Shown piece after piece: positions 7,694 to 15,397 of a DNA stretch of 19,562 nucleotides. Source of the DNA: Gammaproteobacteria bacterium. Its GTDB lineage: Bacteria; Pseudomonadota; Gammaproteobacteria; UBA6429; Thiohalophilaceae. The position numbers and the translations under genes are program-made. The stretch is taken from positions 4,503 to 24,064 of the forward strand of contig JAADGZ010000151.1 of the NCBI GenBank assembly GCA_013152045.1. The letters are read 5' to 3'. The notes beneath the pieces are model-generated. The model had not been told where the DNA came from and made no database searches. It saw nothing but the letters and a program-made list of their open reading frames with translations. Every line of letters begins with the position of its first letter. The stretch's first letter is position 1.

Positions 7694-8358
7694 GACAACG
7701 ATTTCGCTCCATCATCAAAAAAATATGCCGGCGTTACCTATTAGTATTTCTGTTCGGTATATTCATACTTGGTATCCTCTTCTGGGGCGCATTCAATACC
7801 GTTCTCGAAAAAACCAACAACCTTGCTTTTTGTATCAGCTGCCACGAAATGAAAGACAATGTTTACCAGGAATACCGTCAGACCATACATTACCGTAACC
7901 GCACTGGCGTAAGGGCAACTTGTCCAGACTGCCATGTACCCCGTGAATGGGGCCATATGTTGGCGCGAAAAATACGCGCCACCAACGAACTGATGCATAA
8001 AATGCTAGGTTCCATCGATACCCCTGAAAAGTTTCAGGCTAAACGGCTGGAGCTGGCCCGCCATGTCTGGCAAACCATGAAAGACTCCGATTCGCGGGAA
8101 TGCCGTAATTGCCACAACTTCAATGCGATGGATATGTCTCGCCAGAAAAGTCGCAGCCGCACTATCCATCGCCTGTCACAACAGCGCGGCAAAACCTGTA
8201 TCGACTGTCACCAGGGTATCGCCCACCACTTACCCGACAATTATGAAGCCTATCGTGGCGGCAGCGACGACGATCACGACTACTACAGCGCACAAAAAGT
8301 ACCCTGCCAACGCTGCCACCCCGACATGCCCGCGCAGAACAATGAAGAGTGGGATTAA
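7690..8358 (+). CDS. NapC/NirT-family membrane cytochrome c with five CxxCH motifs
   Basis: A 222-residue protein with a basic N-terminus, one membrane anchor (about 16-36) and a periplasmic haem domain. Five CxxCH motifs are visible: 48-52, 78-82, 138-142, 170-174 and 206-210. The first four, with the segment MKDNVYQEYRQTIHYRNRTG, fit the tetrahaem NapC/NirT/NrfH family, which takes electrons from membrane quinol and passes them to periplasmic reductases. The fifth, CQRCH, is in a C-terminal extension. TorC-type proteins also have a fifth haem but are much longer. The GTG start at 7690 lies inside the end of dam (GTGA overlap). Its partner is unknown; the NapA-like enzyme encoded at 15648-18344 is an attractive candidate (inference). 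Confidence 0.88.
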   Translation: MRQRFRSIIKKICRRYLLVFLFGIFILGILFWGAFNTVLEKTNNLAFCISCHEMKDNVYQEYRQTIHYRNRTGVRATCPDCHVPREWGHMLARKIRATNELMHKMLGSIDTPEKFQAKRLELARHVWQTMKDSDSRECRNCHNFNAMDMSRQKSRSRTIHRLSQQRGKTCIDCHQGIAHHLPDNYEAYRGGSDDDHDYYSAQKVPCQRCHPDMPAQNNEEWD

Positions 8359-8468
8359 ATTAAAACTCTGGATATAATCTGACTAACAGGTGCACGATCT
8401 GGCTAAGGGTAATATTCTTACATCATAAACATCGGCCGCCAATATAAAAGAAACTACGAGAAAACGGT

Positions 8469-9011
8469 ATGAATAATCCATTTCAGGAACAACTCCTTAA
8501 AGCAGGCGTCGTTAGTAAGCAGCAAGTCCAGAAAGCAAACAAGGACAAGCAGAAAAAGAAAAAACAACAGCGCAATCAAAAGCAGGCGACAATAGATGAA
8601 ACCAGCCTTAAAGCCCGCCAGGCTGCGGATGAAAAAGCAAAACGTGACCGTGAATTAAATCAGCGTAAACAGGAACAGGCTCGAAAAAAAGCGATCTCGG
8701 CTGAAATCAATCAACTCATTAGCGCCAACCGCATTGAGAGAAATGAAGGCTGCGATATTCCCTACAATTTTGAACATCAGAAAAAAGTTAAGCGAATTTA
8801 TATTAACGAGGAAATGAAACTCAAAATTATCCAGGGAAAATTAGGTATCGCCCGGATAGAAGGCCGGTATGAACTGGTGCCCCGTTCCATTGCTGAAAAA
8901 ATTCAACAGCGCAATGAAAAACGTATCATCTTATTTGATAATGAATCAGCCGAAGTTGACGAGAACGATCCCTATGCTGAATATAAAATTCCCGATGATT
9001 TGATCTGGTGA
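8469..9011 (+). CDS. DUF2058 protein (YaiL-like)
   Basis: A 180-residue, highly charged cytoplasmic protein. Residues 1-20 (MNNPFQEQLLKAGVVSKQQV) are characteristic of DUF2058, followed by a Lys/Gln-rich helical region (about 22-78) and a more compact C-terminal part (about 80-180, with IPYNFEHQKKVKRIYI and GKLGIARIEGRYELVP). The biochemical role is not established; nucleic-acid or ribosome association is suggested only by charge. It stands alone on the plus strand, 110 bp after the cytochrome, with a TATAAT at 8373-8378 but no clear -35. It converges on the DUF1456 gene. Confidence 0.88.
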   Translation: MNNPFQEQLLKAGVVSKQQVQKANKDKQKKKKQQRNQKQATIDETSLKARQAADEKAKRDRELNQRKQEQARKKAISAEINQLISANRIERNEGCDIPYNFEHQKKVKRIYINEEMKLKIIQGKLGIARIEGRYELVPRSIAEKIQQRNEKRIILFDNESAEVDENDPYAEYKIPDDLIW

Positions 9012-9046
9012 TCTAAATAAGCGTTCCCAATACCAGAGCACTTTAT

Positions 9047-9133
9047 AGATAGTCGTTCGTTCTGAGAAAAAAAAATAGATAGCTGTTCGTCCTGAGCAAA
9101 ACAGATAACCGTTCGTCCTGAGCGAAGTCGAAG
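9047..9133. repeat. Three degenerate tandem repeats (26-31 bp units)
   Basis: Units begin at 9047, 9077 and 9103 and share AGATA-N3-GTTCGTYCTGAG. The last continues into CGAAGTCGAAGGA. This GTTCGTCCTGAGC-GAAG motif is, to my knowledge, a dispersed intergenic repeat in many genomes, but here three partial copies stand head to tail. They lie just after the DUF2058 stop. Confidence 0.7.
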
Positions 9134-9142
9134 GATCATTCT

Positions 9143-9168
9143 GGTTCCCACGCTCTCGCGTGGGAACC
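9143..9168. terminator. Hairpin 1 between convergent genes
   Basis: A perfect 11-bp stem, GGTTCCCACGC (9143-9153) with GCGTGGGAACC (9158-9168), and a TCTC loop. It lies between the converging DUF2058 and DUF1456 genes, where it could end transcription from either side. There is no T-tract, so it may instead be a REP-like repeat. Confidence 0.55.
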
Positions 9169-9200
9169 CATACGTCAATCGATACGCTGATTCGGATATC

Positions 9201-9226
9201 CGTTCCCACGCAGGAGCGTGGGAACG
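9201..9226. terminator. Hairpin 2 between convergent genes, related to hairpin 1
   Basis: A perfect 11-bp stem, CGTTCCCACGC (9201-9211) with GCGTGGGAACG (9216-9226), and an AGGA loop. Ten of the eleven stem base pairs equal those of the hairpin at 9143-9168; the outer pair differs by compensating change. A possible bidirectional terminator or dispersed palindrome. Confidence 0.55.
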
Positions 9227-9251
9227 AGAGATTTCGAATAGCTATTTAAAA

Positions 9252-9743
9252 CTATTTCCATTTAAACGTCGTATCCGCTTGAGCGTCGGGACGGTATTTA
9301 AGCTGCATGCCTTTTAAAAAGTTACGCAAGATCTGATCTTTACATTCGCGATAATGTTTATGACCGGCTCTACGAAAAAAGGCGCTTAATTCATGTTTGC
9401 TGATATGCACATCCGCCAGGCCCATCATTTTCAGTATATCGTCATCTTTCAAATCTAATGCGATTTTTAATTTTCTTAAAATAATATTGTTAGTTAAATT
9501 CTTCTCGGGATCAGGTTGAGGCCCTTCTTTTTTGCCTCGTTTATGATTAATCAGACCATTCAAAAAAATAGCCATCTGGCTATCATTACAGCTCTGATAA
9601 GCCGGATCCTCTTCTTTTTTCAGCCAGTTGCTCACCTGCTCCTGACTTACCTTATAATCGGCCAAGGCAAATATCGAGACTATTTTCGACTCATGGTAAT
9701 CGAAGGTATAGCGAATGCGGCGTAAAATATCATTATTGGTCAC
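9252..9743 (-). CDS. DUF1456 protein (YehS-like)
   Basis: I place the start at GTG 9743 (complement of 9741-9743), giving 163 residues. The open frame continues upstream to 9899, but only from residue VTNNDILRRIRYTFDYHESK on does it look like YehS, which normally starts just there, and AGG lies a few bases upstream of this GTG. The protein has two repeated halves, each with NNDILRRIRY / NNIILRKLKIAL followed by an acidic helix and an LADY/LADV turn, as known for DUF1456. The function is unknown. It is cytoplasmic, with no membrane segment. It follows the RRM gene on the same strand after about 139 bp. Confidence 0.85.
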   Translation of the reverse strand: MTNNDILRRIRYTFDYHESKIVSIFALADYKVSQEQVSNWLKKEEDPAYQSCNDSQMAIFLNGLINHKRGKKEGPQPDPEKNLTNNIILRKLKIALDLKDDDILKMMGLADVHISKHELSAFFRRAGHKHYRECKDQILRNFLKGMQLKYRPDAQADTTFKWK

Positions 9744-9882
9744 AAAATTACCTGTTCTAAATAGTTCTGAGTCACAAGCATGCACCAGCGGATGACTCTG
9801 AAAATGTTGACAACTGACTCTATTATTTCCCGCCCTGGTGAGGCCGAAAGACGTACCTGCAGTATACAAAATCATGCCCCGG

Positions 9883-10128
9883 CTACTGGGCTGACTCAAC
9901 CTTTTTTACGCGGATCTTGCTACCGGCAATATCTTTACCATTCAAGCTCTTCATTGCTGCCTTGGCCTCGCCCGTTTTAGGCATTTCAACAAAAGCAAAA
10001 CCTTTTGAAACGGCCGTTTTTTTATCCATGACCAGGGTACAGGACTGTACGCTGCCATAAGCTTTGAACAGCGTCTGCAGTTCAGCCTCGGTGGTAGTGC
10101 GGGCAAGATTGCGTATTATCAATTTCAT
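9883..10128 (-). CDS. Small RRM-domain RNA-binding protein
   Basis: An 81-residue protein made of a single RNA recognition motif. RNP2 is LIIRNL (residues 3-8) and RNP1 is KGFAFVEM (about 42-49), both with the aromatic positions that contact RNA. The order of elements fits the bacterial glycine-poor RRM proteins, which are found in cyanobacteria and many proteobacteria. Its RNA targets are unknown. ATG at 10128 is preceded by GGTAAG. No clear terminator follows. Confidence 0.9.
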   Translation of the reverse strand: MKLIIRNLARTTTEAELQTLFKAYGSVQSCTLVMDKKTAVSKGFAFVEMPKTGEAKAAMKSLNGKDIAGSKIRVKKVESAQ

Positions 10129-10280
10129 GGGCTTACCGTGTGATGACGAAGCGGCACATTATACCGCTACTGGCCGCCGAAGGGGGATATTTGGGCTTGG
10201 CGTAAAAATCTCACCTGCGATGCGGAAAACCAGCCATGGCCCTGCGTGACTAATATTTATTTTCACTGCGACCCTGTAGA

Positions 10281-10317
10281 CCCCTCTCCCCAACCCTCTC
10301 CCTGATGGGGAGAGGGG
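10281..10317. terminator. C/G-rich hairpin after the ferredoxin cluster
   Basis: CCCCTCTCCCC (10281-10291) pairs perfectly with GGGGAGAGGGG (10307-10317) around a 15-base loop that holds a further CCCTCTCCC, so alternative pairings exist. It starts about 13 bp after the stop of the NapF-like gene on the minus strand, so it is placed to end that operon. No T-run follows. The motif resembles a common dispersed intergenic repeat. Confidence 0.55.
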
Positions 10318-10329
10318 GTTAACGGAGAT

Positions 10330-10938
10330 TTATTTTATATCCCGTGTTGCGTGTATCGACTGCACTCGGATGGCTTTGGGTTCGATGATGCAGGCTTCTC
10401 GACACAGTGCGCAGCCGCTGCAAATGCTTTCATCAATGACGGGTTTTTCACTTTGCCAGAGCAGCGCGCCGGGAACCGGGCAACTGCCGCGGCAGGCGCC
10501 GCATTCCGGCCCGCTATAGGGCAGGCAGGTTTTTTCATTCAGACTCACCCGTGCAAGTTTCGGCCCGGCAGCTTGTTGCTCATCAGAGGCAGGATCATCA
10601 TCGATGTCGAGCAGCGGCTGTTTCAAGGCCTCGGTTTCGCAGGCCTGCACACAGGGCCAGTCCTCACACAAATGACAGCCCTTATTCAATAGGTCCATTA
10701 CCGGTGTCGCCGCGACCTGCGCTCCCCGCCGTGCCGAGAGGGGGAAAAGCACATGATAACCACAGGCCTTGATACAGGCATCGCAACGCGTACAGGCCAG
10801 CAAAAAATCCAGCTCATCCAGGGCAAAGGGCGGGCGTATCCAGTGGGCGGCATCCTGCTGCACTTTATTATTAACATGCTCGGTCACGGTCCGCGCGGCT
10901 TTACCTGCGCTACGTCTGAAAAATTCTCTGCGATTCAC
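10330..10938 (-). CDS. NapF-like ferredoxin, four [4Fe-4S]-type cysteine sets
   Basis: A 202-residue ferredoxin with GTG start at 10938 (13 bp after the preceding stop, GGGG upstream). The N-terminus NRREFFRRSAGKAAR resembles a twin-arginine motif but lacks the following hydrophobic stretch, so the protein is probably cytoplasmic, as NapF is. Cysteine sets are C49/52/55/59, C88/91/96/100 (with an unusual four-residue gap), C138/146/149/153 and C173/176/179/183. Sequence IRPPFALDELDFLLACTRC is typical of the NapF/NapG/MauM group. NapF is thought to act in maturation or electron supply of NapA. It is the last gene of the cluster. The match to NapG is nearly as good, so the paralogue assignment is tentative. 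Confidence 0.8.
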   Translation of the reverse strand: MNRREFFRRSAGKAARTVTEHVNNKVQQDAAHWIRPPFALDELDFLLACTRCDACIKACGYHVLFPLSARRGAQVAATPVMDLLNKGCHLCEDWPCVQACETEALKQPLLDIDDDPASDEQQAAGPKLARVSLNEKTCLPYSGPECGACRGSCPVPGALLWQSEKPVIDESICSGCALCREACIIEPKAIRVQSIHATRDIK

Positions 10939-10951
10939 GTTAAGATCCCCG

Positions 10952-12469
10952 CTACATTCGCATGATCATCGGCTGCATCAGCAGCCACAGGTGAAAGGCG
11001 TTGACCAGAATAATAAATAGCAGCACGGGCAGCAGACGCCAACCGGCAGATGGCAGCAGACGCTGGCCACGGTGACGCAGAACCTTGATCGCGATCCAGA
11101 AACCAAACATCATCAACAGGCCCTGAATGGTGAACAGGAGATCCTGCGAAATTAGCATATCAAAATGCCGCTGGTGTTTTTCCGCCATGCTCAATGGTTC
11201 CAGGCCGGTTCCCAATGGATTGAGAAACATGGCCGCCAGGCCCACGCCTTCACGCACCAGATGGTTGAGATTGTGGGCAAGATGATAAGCGAAGGCCAAC
11301 GGCAGGGTAATAAAAACCATGCCGGTAAATAGCTTTCTAAAGCCGACCTTGCTGCCGTTGAGGCGTTGCAATACAAAAATCGTCAGGGCGTATAACAGTA
11401 CCGGCAGCAGTAGACTAATAATCAGGCCGATGGAAAAACTGGTCAGCAACTGACCTGAATCGCCAATCTGCTGCGCAAGCGCGGTCATCCATTGTTCCCA
11501 GAACGGCATCATGGTCAAACCATGAAAGGCGGTCAGCGCCAGCAGGCCCAGCATGAACCAGGCTTCGTCCCAGTGCGGTCGGGCATCGGCGACCGCTTCA
11601 TAACTGGGTGGGCGCAAGCGCCAGGACACGTTTTCTTGCGGGCAACTACGCACACAGTTACCGCAGGAAGTGCAATAGGTATTCTGGCTTAGCGTTCCCA
11701 TCACCAGTTGCGTGGGACAGGGATCCACGCTGTCGCTGCCGTTGTAACATTCCAGCGTAGTGCAGGCGGCGCAGATATCGGTATCGATTGGCCGCAGTTC
11801 GACCGGTGCCAGCTGGGAATAAAAACCGACCGTGCGCCCCACCGGACAGATATAACGACAGAAGGCCTTGTTCCTGAAAAGCGCCATGGCCAACGTCGCC
11901 AGCACTATCATCAACAGAGACAACAGGGCTGTGGCATAGGGGCTGGTCGTCACACCGACCCCCAGCTCCAGCCAGGTCAGACCGATAAACATCAGCAGTG
12001 CCGGCCAGACGCTACGCAAATAACGCGGGACTTTTAAATCAAGACTGTTATTGATTTTGCCAAACCACAGTCGCGGCCTGACCATCCAGCTTGCCAACGT
12101 GTCCCAGGGACAAACTGCACACCAGGCGGAACCCAGAAAAAAGATCGAGACGATCAAACCCGCCCACCAGATATTCCAGGTCAGCACCGTGGCCAGGTTT
12201 CTGCCCGCGATCGGCGTTCCATAAAGCCCGGCAACGATAACCAGCAGGAACAGCCCCACCACCACCAACTTCAGCAGCCGCAGCGGCCAGGGTGAGTGAA
12301 GCATGAAACGAAGCAGAGGCCGCGTCAGCCAGAAATCGTTCAGATTCAGTGTGCGCCGTTGAAGCTGCTGGGGAACTTTCGCAGTTAACGACCACAGACC
12401 CAAGAGCAACATGAAAGCCCAGACAAGATAACCCCACGGCTCGGGCAAGCCGGGATGGGTCATGATCAT
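10952..12469 (-). CDS. Polytopic membrane ferredoxin, NapH/NosR/CcoG-like (second copy)
   Basis: A 505-residue inner-membrane protein with about ten hydrophobic segments, much longer than NapH. Residues 117-120 (CAVCP) and 204-208 (CRYICP) are the paired Cys-Pro motifs at membrane edges seen in NapH, NosR and FixG/CcoG. Cytoplasmic-type Fe-S ligands follow: C233/236/241/251, an atypical set, and C266/269/272/276, a regular one. The second half (about 305-505) is an extra block of four to five membrane helices with His-rich stretches (AYHLAHNLNHLVREG) that could bind haem or quinone; this is inference. ATG at 12469 overlaps the preceding stop by 4 bp and has GGAG upstream. Likely role: electron transfer between quinone and Fe-S partners. 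Confidence 0.82.
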   Translation of the reverse strand: MIMTHPGLPEPWGYLVWAFMLLLGLWSLTAKVPQQLQRRTLNLNDFWLTRPLLRFMLHSPWPLRLLKLVVVGLFLLVIVAGLYGTPIAGRNLATVLTWNIWWAGLIVSIFFLGSAWCAVCPWDTLASWMVRPRLWFGKINNSLDLKVPRYLRSVWPALLMFIGLTWLELGVGVTTSPYATALLSLLMIVLATLAMALFRNKAFCRYICPVGRTVGFYSQLAPVELRPIDTDICAACTTLECYNGSDSVDPCPTQLVMGTLSQNTYCTSCGNCVRSCPQENVSWRLRPPSYEAVADARPHWDEAWFMLGLLALTAFHGLTMMPFWEQWMTALAQQIGDSGQLLTSFSIGLIISLLLPVLLYALTIFVLQRLNGSKVGFRKLFTGMVFITLPLAFAYHLAHNLNHLVREGVGLAAMFLNPLGTGLEPLSMAEKHQRHFDMLISQDLLFTIQGLLMMFGFWIAIKVLRHRGQRLLPSAGWRLLPVLLFIILVNAFHLWLLMQPMIMRM

Positions 12470-13065
12470 GAGGGACTCCGGCTATCGAGTATTTTTTCCC
12501 GCATCAGACGCTTGCGTTGCACAATATTCACCACCACCAGCAACAGCACAATACTACCCAGGGCTATACCAATGGGTATCATGGAACTGCTTTCACCAAT
12601 CTGCAGGGGGAAGTCGATGCTGTAAGGTTCGCCGTCTGCCTCAAATTTCGCGGTAATGATATAACTGCCTTTTTCCTTGAAAACAAAGCCCTGCCGGTAA
12701 ACACCGTCATAGACATCCTGGGTTCCCAGTTGTTCTTCTGTCTTATCCGCAAACCAGCCGCCGTCACGTACCAGGAAGGTAATGGGTGAGGCCAGCGTGT
12801 CACCTGAATCAATCCGCGAAGCATAGATATTGATGCGCCCCTTCTCGCCCGGTTTGGGAAAGGCCGGAAAAATCATATAGGTAACGAAATAATTTCCTAT
12901 CTGGGTTTCTACCTGCATGCTGGGCGGCGTGTTCGAATCTTCATTTAAACTATAGGCCGGTCGGCCAAGAACATGATGCGCAAAGCTGTTGGCGGACAAC
13001 AGCAGAGTAAAAAAAAGAAACACAACTTGCTGAAAAATATTTTTTAGGTTTCGCATAAAACACAT
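12466..13065 (-). CDS. Secreted, membrane-anchored FixH/YtkA-like protein
   Basis: A 199-residue protein with signal peptide (to about Ala29), a beta-rich Ig-like domain (about 45-155, including GEKGRINIYA, FVFKEKGSYIITAKF and DFPLQIGE) and one C-terminal membrane helix (about 162-182) with a basic cytoplasmic tail. This fits the loose FixH/YtkA domain group; I cannot name a precise family. If cleavage follows SFA, the mature protein would begin His-His, which could bind metal. The start is uncertain: ATG at 13065 or the one three codons later (13056); neither has a good ribosome-binding site. It ends overlapping the second NapH-like gene, so the two are likely partners, in the way FixH accompanies FixG. 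Confidence 0.65.
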   Translation of the reverse strand: MCFMRNLKNIFQQVVFLFFTLLLSANSFAHHVLGRPAYSLNEDSNTPPSMQVETQIGNYFVTYMIFPAFPKPGEKGRINIYASRIDSGDTLASPITFLVRDGGWFADKTEEQLGTQDVYDGVYRQGFVFKEKGSYIITAKFEADGEPYSIDFPLQIGESSSMIPIGIALGSIVLLLVVVNIVQRKRLMREKILDSRSPS

Positions 13066-13102
13066 TTCGATAACAACCGTTTTAGTAATAACGCAGATTA
13101 AT

Positions 13103-13717
13103 TCATCCGATAGTGTGTTTTACCACTGCACCTTTGAACGGCTCAACAATCCTGATTGGCAGGCTGGGATGCGGACATATTTCTACGCACATGCCACAAC
13201 CAACACAGCCCTTTTCCTTCACTACCGGACGATACATATTAGCAAATTCAAACACTATCGCTTTATTCCCCAACGGGCAAATTGCTACGCAGGCACCGCA
13301 CACGCCACGATCCACCCAGGGATAACAGGCGCTGCGATCGATCTGCGCAAGGCCCATTTTTACCTCGTTGCGCTGCACATGGGTAATCGCCTCAGTCGGG
13401 CAGATCGGCATACATTTACCACAGAGAGTACAGCCCCGCTGCTCCGGATTGATGTAGGGCGTATTGACCTGATTAGCGCCTTCTCGTTTAGCAAACAAAA
13501 TACACTTCGGCGGGCAGATCTCACCACACAGGCCACAGCCGATACAGGCCGCGATAAAGGCCTCGTCATCGGCCAGCGAGCCAGGCGGACGCAGATGCTG
13601 GGAAAAATTGCGCGCTTCAGCAGGACTCAGCAAACGCGCAAAACCGTAGGGCAACACCGCAGCGCCCAGCATGCTGGCGGTGGCGATCAGTTTCTGTAAA
13701 AAGGAACGTCGTTGCAT
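13103..13717 (-). CDS. NapG-like periplasmic ferredoxin (second copy)
   Basis: Start chosen at ATG 13717, giving 204 residues beginning MQRRSFLQKL, a twin-arginine signal followed by a hydrophobic stretch to about residue 30. The longer open frame to 13807 would overlap the upstream gene and hide the Tat signal. Cysteine sets C58/61/64/68, C96/99/102/106, C131/140/143/147 and C171/174/177/181 indicate four [4Fe-4S] clusters, as in NapG/MauM proteins, and HLRPPGSLADDEAF is the family's lead-in. It begins 4 bp after the stop of the first NapH-like gene. In Nap systems NapG carries electrons from NapH to periplasmic acceptors. Confidence 0.88.
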   Translation of the reverse strand: MQRRSFLQKLIATASMLGAAVLPYGFARLLSPAEARNFSQHLRPPGSLADDEAFIAACIGCGLCGEICPPKCILFAKREGANQVNTPYINPEQRGCTLCGKCMPICPTEAITHVQRNEVKMGLAQIDRSACYPWVDRGVCGACVAICPLGNKAIVFEFANMYRPVVKEKGCVGCGMCVEICPHPSLPIRIVEPFKGAVVKHTIG

Positions 13718-13721
13718 AGTC

Positions 13722-14714
13722 TCATTCAACACCCTGCTGCAAATGCTTATATTTTTTCCCCAGATGACCCGGTCCCTGATTTTCGTCATCCCGCAAACGG
13801 CTGACAAAGGTCAGCGCATCGGTCGGGCAAACGGCGATACAAGCTGTGCAGTTATTGCATTCCTGACCGAAATCATCACGCAGGGGATCCAGCCCAAATT
13901 CACAGATCGCATTGCATTTCGCGCAATCATTGCAGTTTTCTACAATGCGCCGAATGCGAAATAAGCGAAAGCGGCCCAACAAAGAATAGAGCGCGCCACC
14001 GGGACAGAGGTAACGACAGAAGCCCCGCCGGGATACCAGCAGATCAAACAACAGGGTCAGGACAAAAAATACCAGACCGGCACCTACCCCGCCAAGAGCA
14101 ATGCCAAAATATAGTTCACGGCCGATAATGGCCGGCGGATAAATAACCGAGACCAGTACCGAGCCACTAAAAGCGGAGAGAAGCAGGCCCAGCGCCAAGA
14201 CCAGATATTTAAGCCGCCGATCGAAATGACGATGGCCGACCCGTACCCCAAAACGTTGTAATGTCAGCGCGGCAATAGTATTGAGTTCGTATAAAAAAGT
14301 AGCAGGACAAATCCAGCCGCAGTAAAAACGCCCGAACAACAGGGTAAAGATAACCGGCAACAGCGCCGTCAAAGCAAAGGGCCAGTAAACCGAGAGACTG
14401 GCAGCCGTCTGGCCAACAACGGCAAGTGGATCCGATATCTGATAACCGAAAAAATTACCCGACCAGGTATTGCCCTTGATAGCGTCCAGCTCATCAGCAG
14501 GATTATCCGTAAACGGTGAGGTTAGGCTCTCCATAATATCAAACAGCTCTTTTTCATCCGAATCTAGAAGATCATAGGAAAAAGACGCGACATAGGTCTG
14601 GTAGACATGCACAAAAGGCAGGGCCACCAGCATCATAAATACCAGACTCAAGACTAACCAGCGCAGCTTGTTGAGATGACGCCAGAGAAAAAAAGGTTTC
14701 TGTTCAAGGTTCAT
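13722..14714 (-). CDS. NapH-like membrane ferredoxin (quinol dehydrogenase subunit, first copy)
   Basis: A 330-residue protein, somewhat longer than NapH. It has membrane segments at about 18-36, 107-128, 168-190 and 203-227. The segment 37-105 between the first two helices is unusually long and acidic. Residues 132-136 (CGWICP) and 233-237 (CRYLCP) are the NapH hallmark motifs. The C-terminal domain has two [4Fe-4S] sets: C261/264/267/271 and C286/289/292/296. NapH with NapG forms a quinol dehydrogenase feeding periplasmic nitrate reductase. The gene overlaps the first NapG-like gene by 4 bp (ATGA), so they are coupled. Confidence 0.9.
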   Translation of the reverse strand: MNLEQKPFFLWRHLNKLRWLVLSLVFMMLVALPFVHVYQTYVASFSYDLLDSDEKELFDIMESLTSPFTDNPADELDAIKGNTWSGNFFGYQISDPLAVVGQTAASLSVYWPFALTALLPVIFTLLFGRFYCGWICPATFLYELNTIAALTLQRFGVRVGHRHFDRRLKYLVLALGLLLSAFSGSVLVSVIYPPAIIGRELYFGIALGGVGAGLVFFVLTLLFDLLVSRRGFCRYLCPGGALYSLLGRFRLFRIRRIVENCNDCAKCNAICEFGLDPLRDDFGQECNNCTACIAVCPTDALTFVSRLRDDENQGPGHLGKKYKHLQQGVE

Positions 14715-15313
14715 GACGAGGCGCTCGACTTGAGCATATGTTGCGGAATAATTTTAATCGCCTGCGGTAACTGAATACAGGAACGTTCACACAGGCCGCA
14801 ACCGACACAGCCATCGAGAACGTGAGGTTGCTCCAACATGCCAACCCTGATGCCCACATCCTGCAGGGGACAGGCGCGATAGCACACGCCGCAGGTTTTT
14901 CCCTGATAAGACAGGCACAGGCTTTTTTCCACCCGTGCTCGGCCCATTTTCACATGAGCAAGAATGTCTTCAGCCGTTCGTTCAAGCGGCTGGAGGGCAC
15001 CGGTCGGACAGGCCTGTCCACATTTCATACATAAAATACAGGCCTTGGTGCGGGGAACAATATAGGGAGTATTGAGTGAATCGACACCGTTTTCAAAATC
15101 AAAGTATTCGATACAACGATTCGGACACACCTCACCGCACTGACCACAGCGAATGCAGCGGCTTTCAAATTCAGCCTCGGCCAGCGCCCCAGGAGGACGT
15201 AAATAACGCTGACTGGTTTGCGCAGAAAAAGCTGCCTCGGCCAGCGATGAAGTCAACGCCGAGCTGGCTACCGCACCCGCAATAAGTTCTTTTAAAAAAA
15301 GGCGTCTTTTCAT
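14711..15313 (-). CDS. NapG-like periplasmic ferredoxin (first copy)
   Basis: A 200-residue protein with a Tat-type start (MKRRLFLKEL, hydrophobic to about residue 28) and four [4Fe-4S] cysteine sets: C53/56/59/63, C92/95/98/102, C133/141/144/148 and C169/172/175/179. The lead-in LRPPGALAEAEFESRC is typical of NapG/MauM. It is the first gene of the ferredoxin cluster and lies 335 bp downstream of the molybdoenzyme, past a repeat and a terminator-like hairpin. The ribosome-binding site is poor. The expected function is electron transfer from the NapH-like membrane protein to a periplasmic acceptor. Confidence 0.9.
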   Translation of the reverse strand: MKRRLFLKELIAGAVASSALTSSLAEAAFSAQTSQRYLRPPGALAEAEFESRCIRCGQCGEVCPNRCIEYFDFENGVDSLNTPYIVPRTKACILCMKCGQACPTGALQPLERTAEDILAHVKMGRARVEKSLCLSYQGKTCGVCYRACPLQDVGIRVGMLEQPHVLDGCVGCGLCERSCIQLPQAIKIIPQHMLKSSASS

Positions 15314-15367
15314 TTCAAACTACTAAAACCAAAGAGTACCACATCGTTTCCATTCACAAAGATTTGC

Positions 15368-15397
15368 AATAAACAACCCCGCCGCAAGCGGGCGGGG
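15368..15397 (-). terminator. Terminator-like hairpin within repeat copy B
   Basis: On the minus strand a perfect 7-bp stem (CCCCGCC / GGCGGGG, arms 15397-15391 and 15383-15377, 7-base loop) is followed by TTGTTTATT. It could end or weaken transcription from the molybdoenzyme before the NapG-like gene. Confidence 0.45.

Noticed and set aside
9047..9226. Possible CRISPR array
   Set aside because: Units are degenerate and few, spacing is irregular, there are no unique spacers of even length, and no cas genes are present.
9744..9899. Upstream extension of the DUF1456 frame
   Set aside because: The 52 extra residues are not family-like, and the GTG at 9743 has a proper ribosome-binding site exactly where YehS proteins begin.
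13115..13699. Plus-strand open frame of 194 codons
   Set aside because: It is antisense to the NapG-like gene whose Cys motifs, Tat signal and operon spacing are clear; the composition is that of a shadow frame.
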